A stretch of DNA of 64,000 bases from Rikenella microfusus. GTDB taxonomy: Bacteria > Bacteroidota > Bacteroidia > Bacteroidales > VadinHA17. The position numbers and the translations under genes are program-made. How positions within the stretch are numbered: the stretch's first letter is position 1; every line of letters starts with the position of its first letter. Shown one piece after another: positions 35,627 through 44,804 of this stretch. The stretch covers positions 1 to 64,000 of the forward strand of contig DYKN01000009.1 in NCBI GenBank assembly GCA_020722575.1, given 5' to 3'. Below the pieces are notes generated by a model. That model was not told the DNA's origin, ran no database searches, and worked only from the letters and a program-made list of their open reading frames with translations.

Positions 35627-38020
35627 TTATTTTCCTGATTTTATAAGTAGTGTATACTTTGCATTTGCCTTTACTGCCTGCTCACTGAAAAGATCTCTGT
35701 AGAACAATCCATTGATATACCGGTCGGTTTGTGACAGATAAAACTCACTCGCTGGAATACCTGAATTGCCTGTCGGTATTACCGTCAATGACTCATCCCA
35801 GTTGGCTGTATTGTAAATATGTCTCTCCGATGCCCCATGGTTGACAACAAAACCAGCTTTGTAGGAATAGGGGCAAACAGTATGACCACTTCCTCCAACC
35901 CTGTATTCACGCGAATTAAACCTGAATATCCTGTCAAGAATTTTCACAGTTCCAAGCGGATGGGTAATTATTATTCTATGTATATCACCCCATTTCCACT
36001 TTAAAGTATCAGATCCATATTTGTTCGATAATTCAGAGATAGAGGCCTTAAAACTTCTGATAATAATATCATCAAGGTTTTCAACATTATTCGTTCTTTT
36101 ATCATCAACCAATTCATCCGGTCCTTCGGTAATGATACGATATACATAATAATCTCGATATGTACCATCGAGCGACTCATAGGAATCCTCCAGTTCATCG
36201 GCAAGAAGATTTTCGGGGAAAGCAAATCTGAAAAATTCAAAAATAGACGGGGCAACCAGATCCTTGTTCATATCATAATTCCATTTTTTAAGAATCTCCA
36301 TGGCATCTGATTCAAGAGGGCTCAGGTTGACAGCTTTCTGCATAGAATTAATTATCAGCGGTGTAAGACGAGCAGCATAGTCGGAATGCTGGTCAGTTAT
36401 CATCCGTTTAAAATCATCCAGCGACATTGTCTCCTTTTCCTCAAGCATTTGCCTTATCCTGTTTATTCTATAGGGCAGAGCAAATCCCACACTGATATAA
36501 TAAGGATAATCATCATTCACAGTTTTATTGTTTGCCGAAGATACATACCCCGACGGAGGATTATATACAAAAGGCAATTCCTCAAAGGGCACATATCCTT
36601 TCCAGTCCCATTCAGTAGTTTCTCCTTTTCTAATTAATGTACCAGGCCCTTTTCTCAGAGGGATTCCACCGCCAGTATTAAGCCCTATATTACCTTCAGT
36701 GTCAGCGTATACAAAATTTTGACTGATCGATCTGAAATGGCTAATTGCTTCCCTGAATTCATTGAAATTTGATGCCCGGTTAAGCCGAAAAATGGTCAGT
36801 ATCTCATTACTTTCATCGTAACCAGACCATTTCATTGTAAGGCACGCATTCTTAATTTTTTCAAATCCCGATATTACTGGCCCCCTGTGAGTAAACCTGA
36901 GAATCATTGTTGTATCGCTACCTCCCTTAATCTTTATCACTTCCCTCTTAATCCTCATGTTTACCCATTCTCCGTTCAGGAGATACTGATTTGAATCGGC
37001 AGGATTCAATTTTTCTTCAAAAAGATCAATATCATCAACCATAAGATTGGTTAATCCCCATGTTATCTTTTCATTATGGCCTGCTACAATAAATGGTTCA
37101 CCAGGTACAACCACACCTGTGACATTAAGTTTTCCCGGAACAATATGATGAAACTGTATCCAGATACCTGGAGAGCCAAAACTTAGATGCATATCATTAC
37201 ACATAACCGGTTTTCCCGTGGTTGTTTTGCTGCCTGAAACAGCCCAGTTATTGCTCCCAGAAAACGATGAAAGACCAAGCTCCTGTAGAGTATTATAAGA
37301 GGCAATCAGGCTTCTGATATTATTTACTGCTTTATTGTCGAGGCTGAACTCAGGATAAACCACTGTGCATTTCGCTTTCCAGTCGGGTATGAGCAATCTG
37401 GCTTTCTCTTCACCTAATTTATTTATAAGCATATAATTACAAAGATCGGAATAGAGATTATCTGAAGCCAGATCCCATCCCATGTAACCAATAATATTCG
37501 TCAGATCGATCAATGTCCATGGTTCAGGCTTATAGCCAAGAATCCTGAACTCAGGAGGAAGCTTTTTCCCGGCATCCTTGATATATGAATTGACTCCGTC
37601 TATAAATGCCTGAAGGAATGAAATAATCTCAGAAGGTGTACTGGCAAGTACTTTTTCAGATTTGGTTGTCATTTCCAGACTTCTAAGAAAAAGATCCGTA
37701 CCGATATAATCTTTCCCGAAAATTTCAGAGAGACGCCCTGTTGTGGCACGTCGTATCAGATCCATCTGCCATAAACGCTCCTGTGCCATAATATAACCTG
37801 TAGCCATATAAAGGTCGTGTTCATCTCCAGCAAAAATATGTGGCATACCCCGTTCATCACGATAAACCTCAACACTACCATTCAAACCTGAAAGAACCAG
37901 CTCACCATTATATTCAGGTAAAGCACTTCGGCTTATAACTTTGACAATAATTAATGCTGCAATAACAGCTACTATTACAAGTGTCAAGACCGAAAAAAGA
38001 ATAATTTTCAAGGTTTTCAT
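35627..38020 (-). CDS. Penicillin acylase family N-terminal nucleophile hydrolase (S45)
   Basis: Ntn-hydrolase of 797 residues made as one precursor that would cut itself into alpha and beta chains. An N-terminal hydrophobic segment (about residues 7-28) targets it to the periplasm or membrane. The alpha chain contains VEVYRDERGMPHIFAGDEHD. The expected catalytic Ser of the beta chain is S256 in FSGSNNWAVSGSKT, directly after Gly255. Downstream conserved parts include WGLTNLMVDDIDLFEE and YGYV-type Tyr/Asn residues (SSANNKTVND). Members hydrolyse acyl-homoserine lactones, penicillins or N-acyl amino acids; the substrate here cannot be told. Confidence 0.85.
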   Translation of the reverse strand: MKTLKIILFSVLTLVIVAVIAALIIVKVISRSALPEYNGELVLSGLNGSVEVYRDERGMPHIFAGDEHDLYMATGYIMAQERLWQMDLIRRATTGRLSEIFGKDYIGTDLFLRSLEMTTKSEKVLASTPSEIISFLQAFIDGVNSYIKDAGKKLPPEFRILGYKPEPWTLIDLTNIIGYMGWDLASDNLYSDLCNYMLINKLGEEKARLLIPDWKAKCTVVYPEFSLDNKAVNNIRSLIASYNTLQELGLSSFSGSNNWAVSGSKTTTGKPVMCNDMHLSFGSPGIWIQFHHIVPGKLNVTGVVVPGEPFIVAGHNEKITWGLTNLMVDDIDLFEEKLNPADSNQYLLNGEWVNMRIKREVIKIKGGSDTTMILRFTHRGPVISGFEKIKNACLTMKWSGYDESNEILTIFRLNRASNFNEFREAISHFRSISQNFVYADTEGNIGLNTGGGIPLRKGPGTLIRKGETTEWDWKGYVPFEELPFVYNPPSGYVSSANNKTVNDDYPYYISVGFALPYRINRIRQMLEEKETMSLDDFKRMITDQHSDYAARLTPLIINSMQKAVNLSPLESDAMEILKKWNYDMNKDLVAPSIFEFFRFAFPENLLADELEDSYESLDGTYRDYYVYRIITEGPDELVDDKRTNNVENLDDIIIRSFKASISELSNKYGSDTLKWKWGDIHRIIITHPLGTVKILDRIFRFNSREYRVGGSGHTVCPYSYKAGFVVNHGASERHIYNTANWDESLTVIPTGNSGIPASEFYLSQTDRYINGLFYRDLFSEQAVKANAKYTLLIKSGK

Positions 38021-38065
38021 AAGAATAAAATTTAATCAGTTGAAGTTATAATATTCAATTTAATT

Positions 38066-39028
38066 TCAAATAACTATACCATGCAAACCTTCAGTACAAT
38101 TTCTGCACATGGAAATTTTTGAACGACCTGAAAGCACCATTCTCCTGAACCTGTAGTTCTTCTCCCCGTACCAGATATCCCTGAAAGATGAATTATTAAG
38201 GTTACCCAGCACAAAATTTCCATCTTTGTCAAAACAGCATGGAAGTACATCTCCATCCCATGTAATAACAGGGTTGAACCAGCTTCTCAGACAGCGGTTT
38301 TTTAAACGGTTCTTCAACCTGTAACCATTTTCATCCCGTATATACCTCCTGAACCTCTCTATTGAAGGAAGCCATTGATCAAAATCATTACTGATAATCT
38401 GCATTGATTTCAACTGAAGCTTAAATCCATTCTCCCGTGCAAGGTTTTTGATAGCAGGTATTTGATGCTCATTGTGTTTGTGCACAAGATACTGTACAAC
38501 TATATCCGGGCCTGACCCATTTTTTCTTTTTCTTTCAATAAGCTTTCTCAGGCCATTATATACTGTTTCGAAATCTCCACCTCTGCGATAAACCGAATAA
38601 GTTGACTGATCCGTACCATCAAGGGAAATAATTAATCTGCTTATATCAGAAAAAATTAGCTTCGTGATGTTTTCATCGGTCAGAAAATGACCATTTGTTG
38701 AAACAGTGATTTTTATGCCACCAGCCATTGAAACAAATCTGAAGAAATCAGGATGAAGCATAGACTCCCCCTGAAAATATAGGTTCAAATTCAGCAGGTA
38801 AGGTTTTAGTTCCGATATAATTTTATCAAAGAGATCGATACTCATATAACCCTTTGCTCTTGTCAGCAGGCCTGCACCTGATGGACATTCAGGGCAGAAA
38901 AGATTACAAACGTTGGTAAGCTCAACATTAACAGCAGCTGGCATCCCTGAAATATTAATTTTCCCAGTTGCGATAGTAGTTAAAAAGGTTAATGCCAGTC
39001 TGCCTGAATTAATCAATTTTGTTATCAT
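38066..39028 (-). CDS. Radical SAM protein with SPASM-type C-terminus
   Basis: Radical SAM enzyme of 320 residues. The SAM-binding cluster ligands are C41, C45 and C48 (CNLFCPEC), followed by GE in YFQGESMLH and a partial TIM barrel with STNG and SLDG. The C-terminal SPASM region has C246, C264, C265, C308 and C311, enough for at least one auxiliary Fe-S cluster. Such proteins modify peptides or sugars, or activate partner enzymes. No precursor peptide or partner is seen nearby. It lies 45 bp upstream of the acylase gene in the same direction. Reaction unknown. Confidence 0.82.
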   Translation of the reverse strand: MITKLINSGRLALTFLTTIATGKINISGMPAAVNVELTNVCNLFCPECPSGAGLLTRAKGYMSIDLFDKIISELKPYLLNLNLYFQGESMLHPDFFRFVSMAGGIKITVSTNGHFLTDENITKLIFSDISRLIISLDGTDQSTYSVYRRGGDFETVYNGLRKLIERKRKNGSGPDIVVQYLVHKHNEHQIPAIKNLARENGFKLQLKSMQIISNDFDQWLPSIERFRRYIRDENGYRLKNRLKNRCLRSWFNPVITWDGDVLPCCFDKDGNFVLGNLNNSSFRDIWYGEKNYRFRRMVLSGRSKISMCRNCTEGLHGIVI

Positions 39029-39175
39029 GAGTAATATTTCTCTTGGATTCTGAAAATTAACAAATTTGTATATTTTTTTCCATTTTTTTAGGGTATAGAC
39101 ATGGTTTAACGGTCAATATCATGGAAAGCATAAATGTAAATTCCTGAAAAAATCAATAACAAAAACCAAAAAACC

Positions 39176-40489
39176 ATGAAAAAGAGAAATGTTTTTCAAA
39201 TTGCAGTACTGATTATATTAACGGTACTGGTATCAGATCTGGCTGTTCTGGCGGGAAAGCCAAAAGATAAAAAGAAACCCGACCAGCAGTCGATTCTTGT
39301 CCTGAGAGGCAAAGTTGTTGACAAAGAGACTCTTGCTCCTTTAGTTTTTGCATCAATTTCCGTAAAGGAGACAAATGTAGCAACGGTAACCAACATCGAC
39401 GGTGAATTTATTATCAAGGTTCCCGAAACCGAAGTATCAAAAAACCTTGAAATATCTTTTATTGGTTACAAAAACAAGGTTATTCCGCTCATTGAGCTCA
39501 AGGATGATGGATTCAGAAATATAATTACCCTTGAGCCGGCGCCTATTCCTTTGAAGGAAATAATCATCAAACCGGTGATGCCTGATGATATTATTAACAA
39601 TCTTCTCAGTAATATTTCGAAGAATTATCCAAATATTCCGAACCTGATGACTGCATTTTACAGGGAGACTATCCGTAAAAACAGGAATTATATCTCAATC
39701 GGTGAAGCTCTTGTTGAAATTTTCAAAGCTCCCTATCAGAATGATCTGAGGTTTGACGCCACCCGTATTTATAAAGGGAGAAAGAACACTGAAATGGCGA
39801 AATCCGATACTGTATTGTTTAAACTGCAGGGTGGCCCGGTTACTGCACTTGAGCTTGACCTCATTAAAAATCCTGAGGCTATTATCACTCCTGAAGCAAT
39901 TAAGTATTACGATTATAAGCTCACAGGAGTTGTTGAAATAGACGGCAGATCAAATTATATAGTCGAATTCAGCCAGAAAGGTGGAATAACCATGCCCCTT
40001 TTTCTGGGCAAACTTTTTATCGACACAAAGAGTTATGCACTTTCAGCTGCAGAGTTTGGCTTAAACCTTTCAAATCAGGAAGAGGCTGCCAGCCTGTTTA
40101 TAAAGAAGAAACCTCTTGGAATGACTGTAATACCGGAGGCAACCTCTTATCTTGTAAAATACCGCGAACAGGACGGGAAATGGTATTTCGCTTATTCAAG
40201 GGCAGAGGTCAGATTTAAAGTAAACTGGAAAAGAAAACTTTTCAATACTCACTATACGACAATGTCAGAAATTGCAGTAACTGACCGGACGGAAGAAGAA
40301 GTTATTAAATTTGCAGGGCGGGAGAAACTGAGATATACTGATATCTTTCTTGATGAAGTATCAGCATTTGCTGACGAAAATTTCTGGGGAGAATATAATG
40401 TAATTGAACCCGACCAGAGCATCGAACAGGCAATCAGGCGGCTTGCAAGAAAGGTTAAATTCAGTGATCGGCCACCGGAACAAGAGTGA
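39176..40489 (+). CDS. Carboxypeptidase-like regulatory domain envelope protein
   Basis: Secreted protein of 437 residues; signal peptide with cleavage near VLAG (about residues 23-27). Residues about 40-125 are a CarboxypepD_reg-like beta-sandwich (LRGKVVDKETLAPLVFASISV, NIDGEFIIKVP). The rest (about 130-437) is a uncharacterised beta-rich domain with LMTAFYRET, EALVEIFKAPY and a final FWGEYNVIEPD motif. The protein encoded four genes on (42042) shares all of these, so the two are paralogues flanking a sigma/anti-sigma pair. Function unknown. A 23-bp gap to the sigma gene suggests a single operon. Confidence 0.75.
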   Translation: MKKRNVFQIAVLIILTVLVSDLAVLAGKPKDKKKPDQQSILVLRGKVVDKETLAPLVFASISVKETNVATVTNIDGEFIIKVPETEVSKNLEISFIGYKNKVIPLIELKDDGFRNIITLEPAPIPLKEIIIKPVMPDDIINNLLSNISKNYPNIPNLMTAFYRETIRKNRNYISIGEALVEIFKAPYQNDLRFDATRIYKGRKNTEMAKSDTVLFKLQGGPVTALELDLIKNPEAIITPEAIKYYDYKLTGVVEIDGRSNYIVEFSQKGGITMPLFLGKLFIDTKSYALSAAEFGLNLSNQEEAASLFIKKKPLGMTVIPEATSYLVKYREQDGKWYFAYSRAEVRFKVNWKRKLFNTHYTTMSEIAVTDRTEEEVIKFAGREKLRYTDIFLDEVSAFADENFWGEYNVIEPDQSIEQAIRRLARKVKFSDRPPEQE

Positions 40490-40512
40490 CACTCTAATCT
40501 CACAATATAAGA

Positions 40513-41046
40513 ATGCCGGAAACAGGGAAAATAATAAGGAGGATCAGGCAAGGCGACATAAATGAATTTGAAAAGCTTTTCCGGTCCTCCTATGTCTCCC
40601 TAATTAAATATGCAATCACACTGGTGAAAGACAGAGATTCGGCAGAAGAAATAGTCCAGGATCTTTTTGTCAGATTATGGCAGGAAAAAGAGAATCTGTC
40701 AATACGAAGTTCTCTGACAGGATATCTTTTCAGGGCTGTACATAACCGCTGCATTCATCACTTAAACCATCAGCAGGTTATTAAAAAACATGTCGGTAAT
40801 ACCCTAAATTCGTATTCCGAACTGGCGCCCGCAGCTGATGAAGAGTTAAATTACCGGGAACTTCAGGATAAGATTACAACCGTTCTTGAACGTCTTCCCG
40901 AACAATGCAGCAGAATTTTCTGCATGAACAGGTTCGAAGGCCTTAGTTACCGCGAAATAGCCGAAAAACTTTTAATATCAATTAAAACCGTCGAAGCTTG
41001 CATAAGTAAAGCATTAAAAGAATTTAGAAAATCGTTTTCATTTTAA
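40513..41046 (+). CDS. ECF RNA polymerase sigma factor
   Basis: Extracytoplasmic-function sigma factor, 177 residues, of the type expanded in Bacteroidota. Region 2 (about 20-90) has FRSSYVSLIKYAITLVKD, then VQDLFVRLWQEKE. Region 4 (about 115-170) has LERLPEQCSRIFCMNRFEGLSYREIAEKL-type HTH. It is followed 4 bp later by the FecR-type anti-sigma gene, so the two are made together. In known systems the pair controls adjacent outer-membrane receptor genes; here the neighbours are two carboxypeptidase-like-domain proteins and no receptor. Confidence 0.92.
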   Translation: MPETGKIIRRIRQGDINEFEKLFRSSYVSLIKYAITLVKDRDSAEEIVQDLFVRLWQEKENLSIRSSLTGYLFRAVHNRCIHHLNHQQVIKKHVGNTLNSYSELAPAADEELNYRELQDKITTVLERLPEQCSRIFCMNRFEGLSYREIAEKLLISIKTVEACISKALKEFRKSFSF

Positions 41047-41050
41047 TAGT

Positions 41051-42031
41051 ATGAAATACTCACACAAAAATACCGGAATGAAAAAACAGAATCGATCAGG
41101 AATATTTTCATTAAAAGAAAAATCCAAACCGATGAAGGGTAAAACACACACTTCAGATAAAATTGAGATGGCTGAAAAACTTATAAAAAACATTTCAGAA
41201 GCGGAAATTCCGGGTGGAATTGATGTTGATGCCGCATGGGAAAAGGTCAGTTCAAAAATATCCGTTGAATACAAAACTTTTCCGATTACAAGGCCCATTT
41301 ATTTAAACCTTCTGAGGATTGCTGCCGTTTTCATTCTGTCAATAGTTCTGGGAGCATCATTATATTATATCTACAACACCATTTCCCCATACAGGAATGT
41401 GGTTATTGCAACAGGAAGTAATGAAAAGAATAAGGAAATTATTTTACCCGACGGTAGCAGGGTCTGGCTTAATCATAATTCCCGCCTCACCCATCCCGCA
41501 AAATTTAACTCAAAAATAAGAAAAGTAAAGCTGGCAGGTGAAGGATTCTTTGAAATTTTAAAACAACAGGGCAACCCGTTTGTTGTTGATGCCGGAAAAG
41601 CCAGAATTACGGTAACAGGAACATCATTCAACGTTATCACCAGCAACGACTCGGGTGAAGTTGAAGTATTCGTAAGCGAAGGAAGTATTATTGTCTCGGG
41701 TGAAAAGATGGATAGCATAAAACTGGAGCCTGGCTACATAGGGATAACAAGTAATAAAACAATCCACAAATCACTAAATACCAATATGAATTATCTGGCA
41801 TGGCGAACCGATATACTCGTTTATGAAAACACGCGTTTGCAGGACGTTTTCAATGATCTTAAAAGAGTATATAATATTTCTGTAACTGCTTCTGATACTT
41901 CAATTTACGAAAAAACCTTAACAGCTGTTTTTGAAAGGGAACCGGAGGAAACAATTATTCGAATAATTTGTACTACCTTTAACCTGAGTTACGTGAAAGA
42001 AGGTAAGAGGGTGTTTCTTTCAAATAAATAA
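41051..42031 (+). CDS. FecR-family anti-sigma factor
   Basis: Single-pass inner-membrane regulator, 326 residues. Cytoplasmic part about 1-85, one TM helix at about 87-107 (LLRIAAVFILSIVLGASLYYI), periplasmic FecR domain about 115-205 (LPDGSRVWLNHNSRL, VTGTSFNV) and a C-terminal STN-like DUF4974 domain about 245-320 (LQDVFNDLKRVYNISV). It would hold the sigma factor until a periplasmic signal arrives. The N-terminal 35 residues are unusually basic. It lies 10 bp before the STN-domain protein, its probable signalling partner. Confidence 0.92.
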   Translation: MKYSHKNTGMKKQNRSGIFSLKEKSKPMKGKTHTSDKIEMAEKLIKNISEAEIPGGIDVDAAWEKVSSKISVEYKTFPITRPIYLNLLRIAAVFILSIVLGASLYYIYNTISPYRNVVIATGSNEKNKEIILPDGSRVWLNHNSRLTHPAKFNSKIRKVKLAGEGFFEILKQQGNPFVVDAGKARITVTGTSFNVITSNDSGEVEVFVSEGSIIVSGEKMDSIKLEPGYIGITSNKTIHKSLNTNMNYLAWRTDILVYENTRLQDVFNDLKRVYNISVTASDTSIYEKTLTAVFEREPEETIIRIICTTFNLSYVKEGKRVFLSNK

Positions 42032-42041
42032 AATATTAAAT

Positions 42042-43595
42042 ATGACGCTAAGCAATGTCTGGCCGGCAATCAAAACTTCAGGCATTGCGTTATTATTTTT
42101 GGCCTTTCCCCATGCGCCCACTTACGGGCAGGTGAATATACTTGATTCATTGTTCTCTTTCAACACGGGAACGGTCAAAACAAGTAACGCACTGAATATT
42201 ATTAGTCGCCAGACAGGTTATTTCTTCACATACGACAGCAAATTAATTAACAGCGAAAAAAGAATAAAACTTCAGTTTACTGACACAAAACTGTCAGATA
42301 TTCTGAGATACATTATTAATAACGATTCCGTTGATTTTTCCGTAATCAACAAATATATCATTGTTTTCAGGAAGCAACCTGTTAAACCTGATATTTTACA
42401 GGTTCCCGAATGGAAGGTAAAAGATTTAACCGGTACCATTACCGATAATGAAACCGGAGAACCAATACCTTATGCAACTGTTGGTATAAGATCAGCAGGA
42501 AGGGGAACCATTGCAAACAATAATGGAGAATTCCTTATTAAAATAAATCGCGATTGGCTTAAAGACACCCTCATCGTGTCACATATAGGTTATTTGCAGA
42601 GGAAAATACCGGTGTGGCAGGCTCTTGGAAATGAGTTCAATATTAAAATGACACGCGATTATATACCAATACCGGAAATAATAGTTAAAAATCAGATCCC
42701 TCAGGAAATTCTCAGAAGAGCTTATAACTCCATTGTGAAAAATTATGGAAATACGCCGGCTTTGCTGACGGCTTTTTACAGGGAGGCCGCCTTCCGAAAA
42801 AACGACCTCCATATATATTCAGAAGCAATAGTAGAAATATACAAATCATCTTATTCATCCCCACTTGCCAACGACCAGATGAAAGTTATTAAAAGCCGTA
42901 AAATTGAAAATATCGGCCTGAAAGATACACTTACCGTAAGACTTAAAGCCGGACTGAACAGTTGCCTGGTTCTTGATGGAGCAAAAAATATTTTTGACTT
43001 CCTGCTTCCTGAAAATTATTCACGGTATGATTATCATATGACAGATATAGTAAAAGTTGATAATGGGACAGCATTCGTTATTGAATTCAAACAAAAGCCT
43101 GAGGTTGACATTCCCCTGTATGTTGGCTCAATCTATATAAATACCATCAATTATGCAATTGAGTATGCAGAATTTGAAATTCAACCTGATTATATAAGAA
43201 AAAACCGCTCGGATTTTATTACCTATCAGGCAAAGGGGTACACCACATACCCAACATCAATTAAATATACTGTGAGCTATAAAAATCTGAACGATAGATA
43301 TTTTCTAAATCATGTTCGCGGAGATCTTACCTTTACCAGCCGACAGAAGAAAAGGCTTTTCTCAACAAGCTTTCTGGTATTTTTTGAAATGGCTATAACA
43401 GATATAACAACTGAAAAAGTTACACGGTTTGACAGGGATGAAATAGCTCCGGTTCATTCAGTTTTTTCAAAGACAATTACGGATTATGATCGTGAATTCT
43501 GGGGTGATTTTGGTTTTCTGAAGCCGGAAGATAATCTTCTCCATGAGATCAGTAAAATGCAGGCACGACTTCAAATATTTTCAAAACAGAATTGA
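42042..43595 (+). CDS. STN-domain plus carboxypeptidase-like-domain envelope protein
   Basis: Exported protein of 517 residues with a hydrophobic leader (residues about 12-30, ending TYGQ). Residues about 50-112 are an STN domain (ALNIISRQTGYFFTYD, LSDILRYIINNDSVDF), the signalling domain normally found at the N-terminus of FecA-type TonB receptors. Residues about 128-210 form a CarboxypepD_reg-like domain (LTGTITDNETGEPIPYATV). The remaining 300 residues match the paralogue at 39176 (LLTAFYREA, AIVEIYKSSY, FWGDFGFLKPE). There is no plug or beta-barrel, so the protein is not a TonB receptor, though it could still speak to the FecR protein. Confidence 0.78.
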   Translation: MTLSNVWPAIKTSGIALLFLAFPHAPTYGQVNILDSLFSFNTGTVKTSNALNIISRQTGYFFTYDSKLINSEKRIKLQFTDTKLSDILRYIINNDSVDFSVINKYIIVFRKQPVKPDILQVPEWKVKDLTGTITDNETGEPIPYATVGIRSAGRGTIANNNGEFLIKINRDWLKDTLIVSHIGYLQRKIPVWQALGNEFNIKMTRDYIPIPEIIVKNQIPQEILRRAYNSIVKNYGNTPALLTAFYREAAFRKNDLHIYSEAIVEIYKSSYSSPLANDQMKVIKSRKIENIGLKDTLTVRLKAGLNSCLVLDGAKNIFDFLLPENYSRYDYHMTDIVKVDNGTAFVIEFKQKPEVDIPLYVGSIYINTINYAIEYAEFEIQPDYIRKNRSDFITYQAKGYTTYPTSIKYTVSYKNLNDRYFLNHVRGDLTFTSRQKKRLFSTSFLVFFEMAITDITTEKVTRFDRDEIAPVHSVFSKTITDYDREFWGDFGFLKPEDNLLHEISKMQARLQIFSKQN

Positions 43596-43641
43596 GCCTC
43601 AGGTAAACAGAATGGCCTGCTGAAATAGTTAGGTTCTAAAA

Positions 43642-44655
43642 TCAATACTTGTTGATAATTTTATACAGTTCTGACAGATCTGGTGTAAGAATTATTTCTG
43701 TTCTCCTGTTTTTCTGTCTTGCTTCAGGGGTATTTCTGCTATCTACAGGAAGGTACTGGCTACGGCCAGATGCTGTCAGCCTCTTCGGATCAATTCTGGC
43801 ACTTTCAAGCAGCACTCTTACCACAGTGGTTGCACGTTTAACACTCAGATCCCAGTTATCCCGAAGCTGTCCCCCGGAAGGATTATATGGAACATTATCT
43901 GTATGACCTTCAATGTTTATCTGGATGTCAGGATTCTTTTCCAGGACTGAAGCCAGACGTCTGAGAGCATTCCTGCCATTCGCATCAATCTCCCAGCTGG
44001 CAGTTTTAAAGAGAAGTTTTTCCTCAAGTGAAACATACACCTTCCCATCCCGCACTGTGACAGAGAGTCCCATATTCTCAAACCCAAGCAATGCTTCCGC
44101 AACCTTGTTCCTGAGATCCTGAACTATTCTACTTTGAGTTTCCAGAATCTTTTCCAGTTCAGCCATCCTGGCATTTCGTTTTTCCAGCTCATAGGAAAGC
44201 TCATCAAGTGCAGCTTTTTTTGTGTCGAGATTTTCTTCAAGCTGACGTAACAGTTCCTCTTTTTTCTGAAGATTGTCCTGAGCTGTCTGCAGCTCCGAAA
44301 GAAGTCGCCTAATTTCGGTGACATTTCCCCTGATAAGATCCTCCCTCGCCTTCTCAAGATCATTTACCTTGGCAAGCAGTATATTGTAATCTCCTTTTAA
44401 CCTATCTCTTTCATTTATAACAGTTTGCAACTCCTCAACCATTCCTTTTGTCTCATTCTCAAGCTTCTGAACACGGGCTTCCAGTTCTTTCCTGTCCATT
44501 TCAAGCATGATGTTTTCTTTCTTAAGCTCATCACGTTCATTCATATACATCTTAGCTGAGTCCTGCATCGATCTGTATTTCGTCCATGGAACACATCCAA
44601 TTATCGGAAATAACAGCATATGAAAAACTACAATTGTTATTCTGTTTATTTTCAT
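43642..44655 (-). CDS. OmpA-family lipoprotein with long coiled coil
   Basis: Lipoprotein of 337 residues (lipobox FPIIGC, Cys about residue 21). Residues about 35-190 are a heptad-rich coiled coil with many Glu/Lys/Leu. Residues about 215-337 form an OmpA/MotB peptidoglycan-binding domain with INIEGHTDNVPY and NWDLSVKRATTVVRVL, the expected diaminopimelate-contacting motifs. It would tether one membrane to the cell wall across the periplasm. Transcribed alone, divergent from dxs, with its own -7 box. Confidence 0.88.
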   Translation of the reverse strand: MKINRITIVVFHMLLFPIIGCVPWTKYRSMQDSAKMYMNERDELKKENIMLEMDRKELEARVQKLENETKGMVEELQTVINERDRLKGDYNILLAKVNDLEKAREDLIRGNVTEIRRLLSELQTAQDNLQKKEELLRQLEENLDTKKAALDELSYELEKRNARMAELEKILETQSRIVQDLRNKVAEALLGFENMGLSVTVRDGKVYVSLEEKLLFKTASWEIDANGRNALRRLASVLEKNPDIQINIEGHTDNVPYNPSGGQLRDNWDLSVKRATTVVRVLLESARIDPKRLTASGRSQYLPVDSRNTPEARQKNRRTEIILTPDLSELYKIINKY

Positions 44656-44715
44656 TACATTAATTTTTGAATCATTTAATCTTTACCCAGGATTATTGTT
44701 TATAGATTAATGAGA

Positions 44716-44723
44716 CAAAAATA
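44716..44723 (-). promoter_or_regulatory. -7 box of the OmpA-family gene
   Basis: On the minus strand TATTTTTG matches TAnnTTTG and gives a leader of about 55 nt. No good -33 box. Confidence 0.42.
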
Positions 44724-44773
44724 AGAAAAACCTTATAAGAAAAAGTTTAAGGAAAGTAGGGAATAATAATTAT

Positions 44774-44781
44774 TATCTTTG
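44774..44781 (+). promoter_or_regulatory. -7 box of the dxs promoter
   Basis: TATCTTTG matches TAnnTTTG and lies 23 nt before the dxs ATG. The -33 region is poorly conserved. Confidence 0.48.
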
Positions 44782-44804
44782 CAATATATAATGATACTAT
44801 TTTA

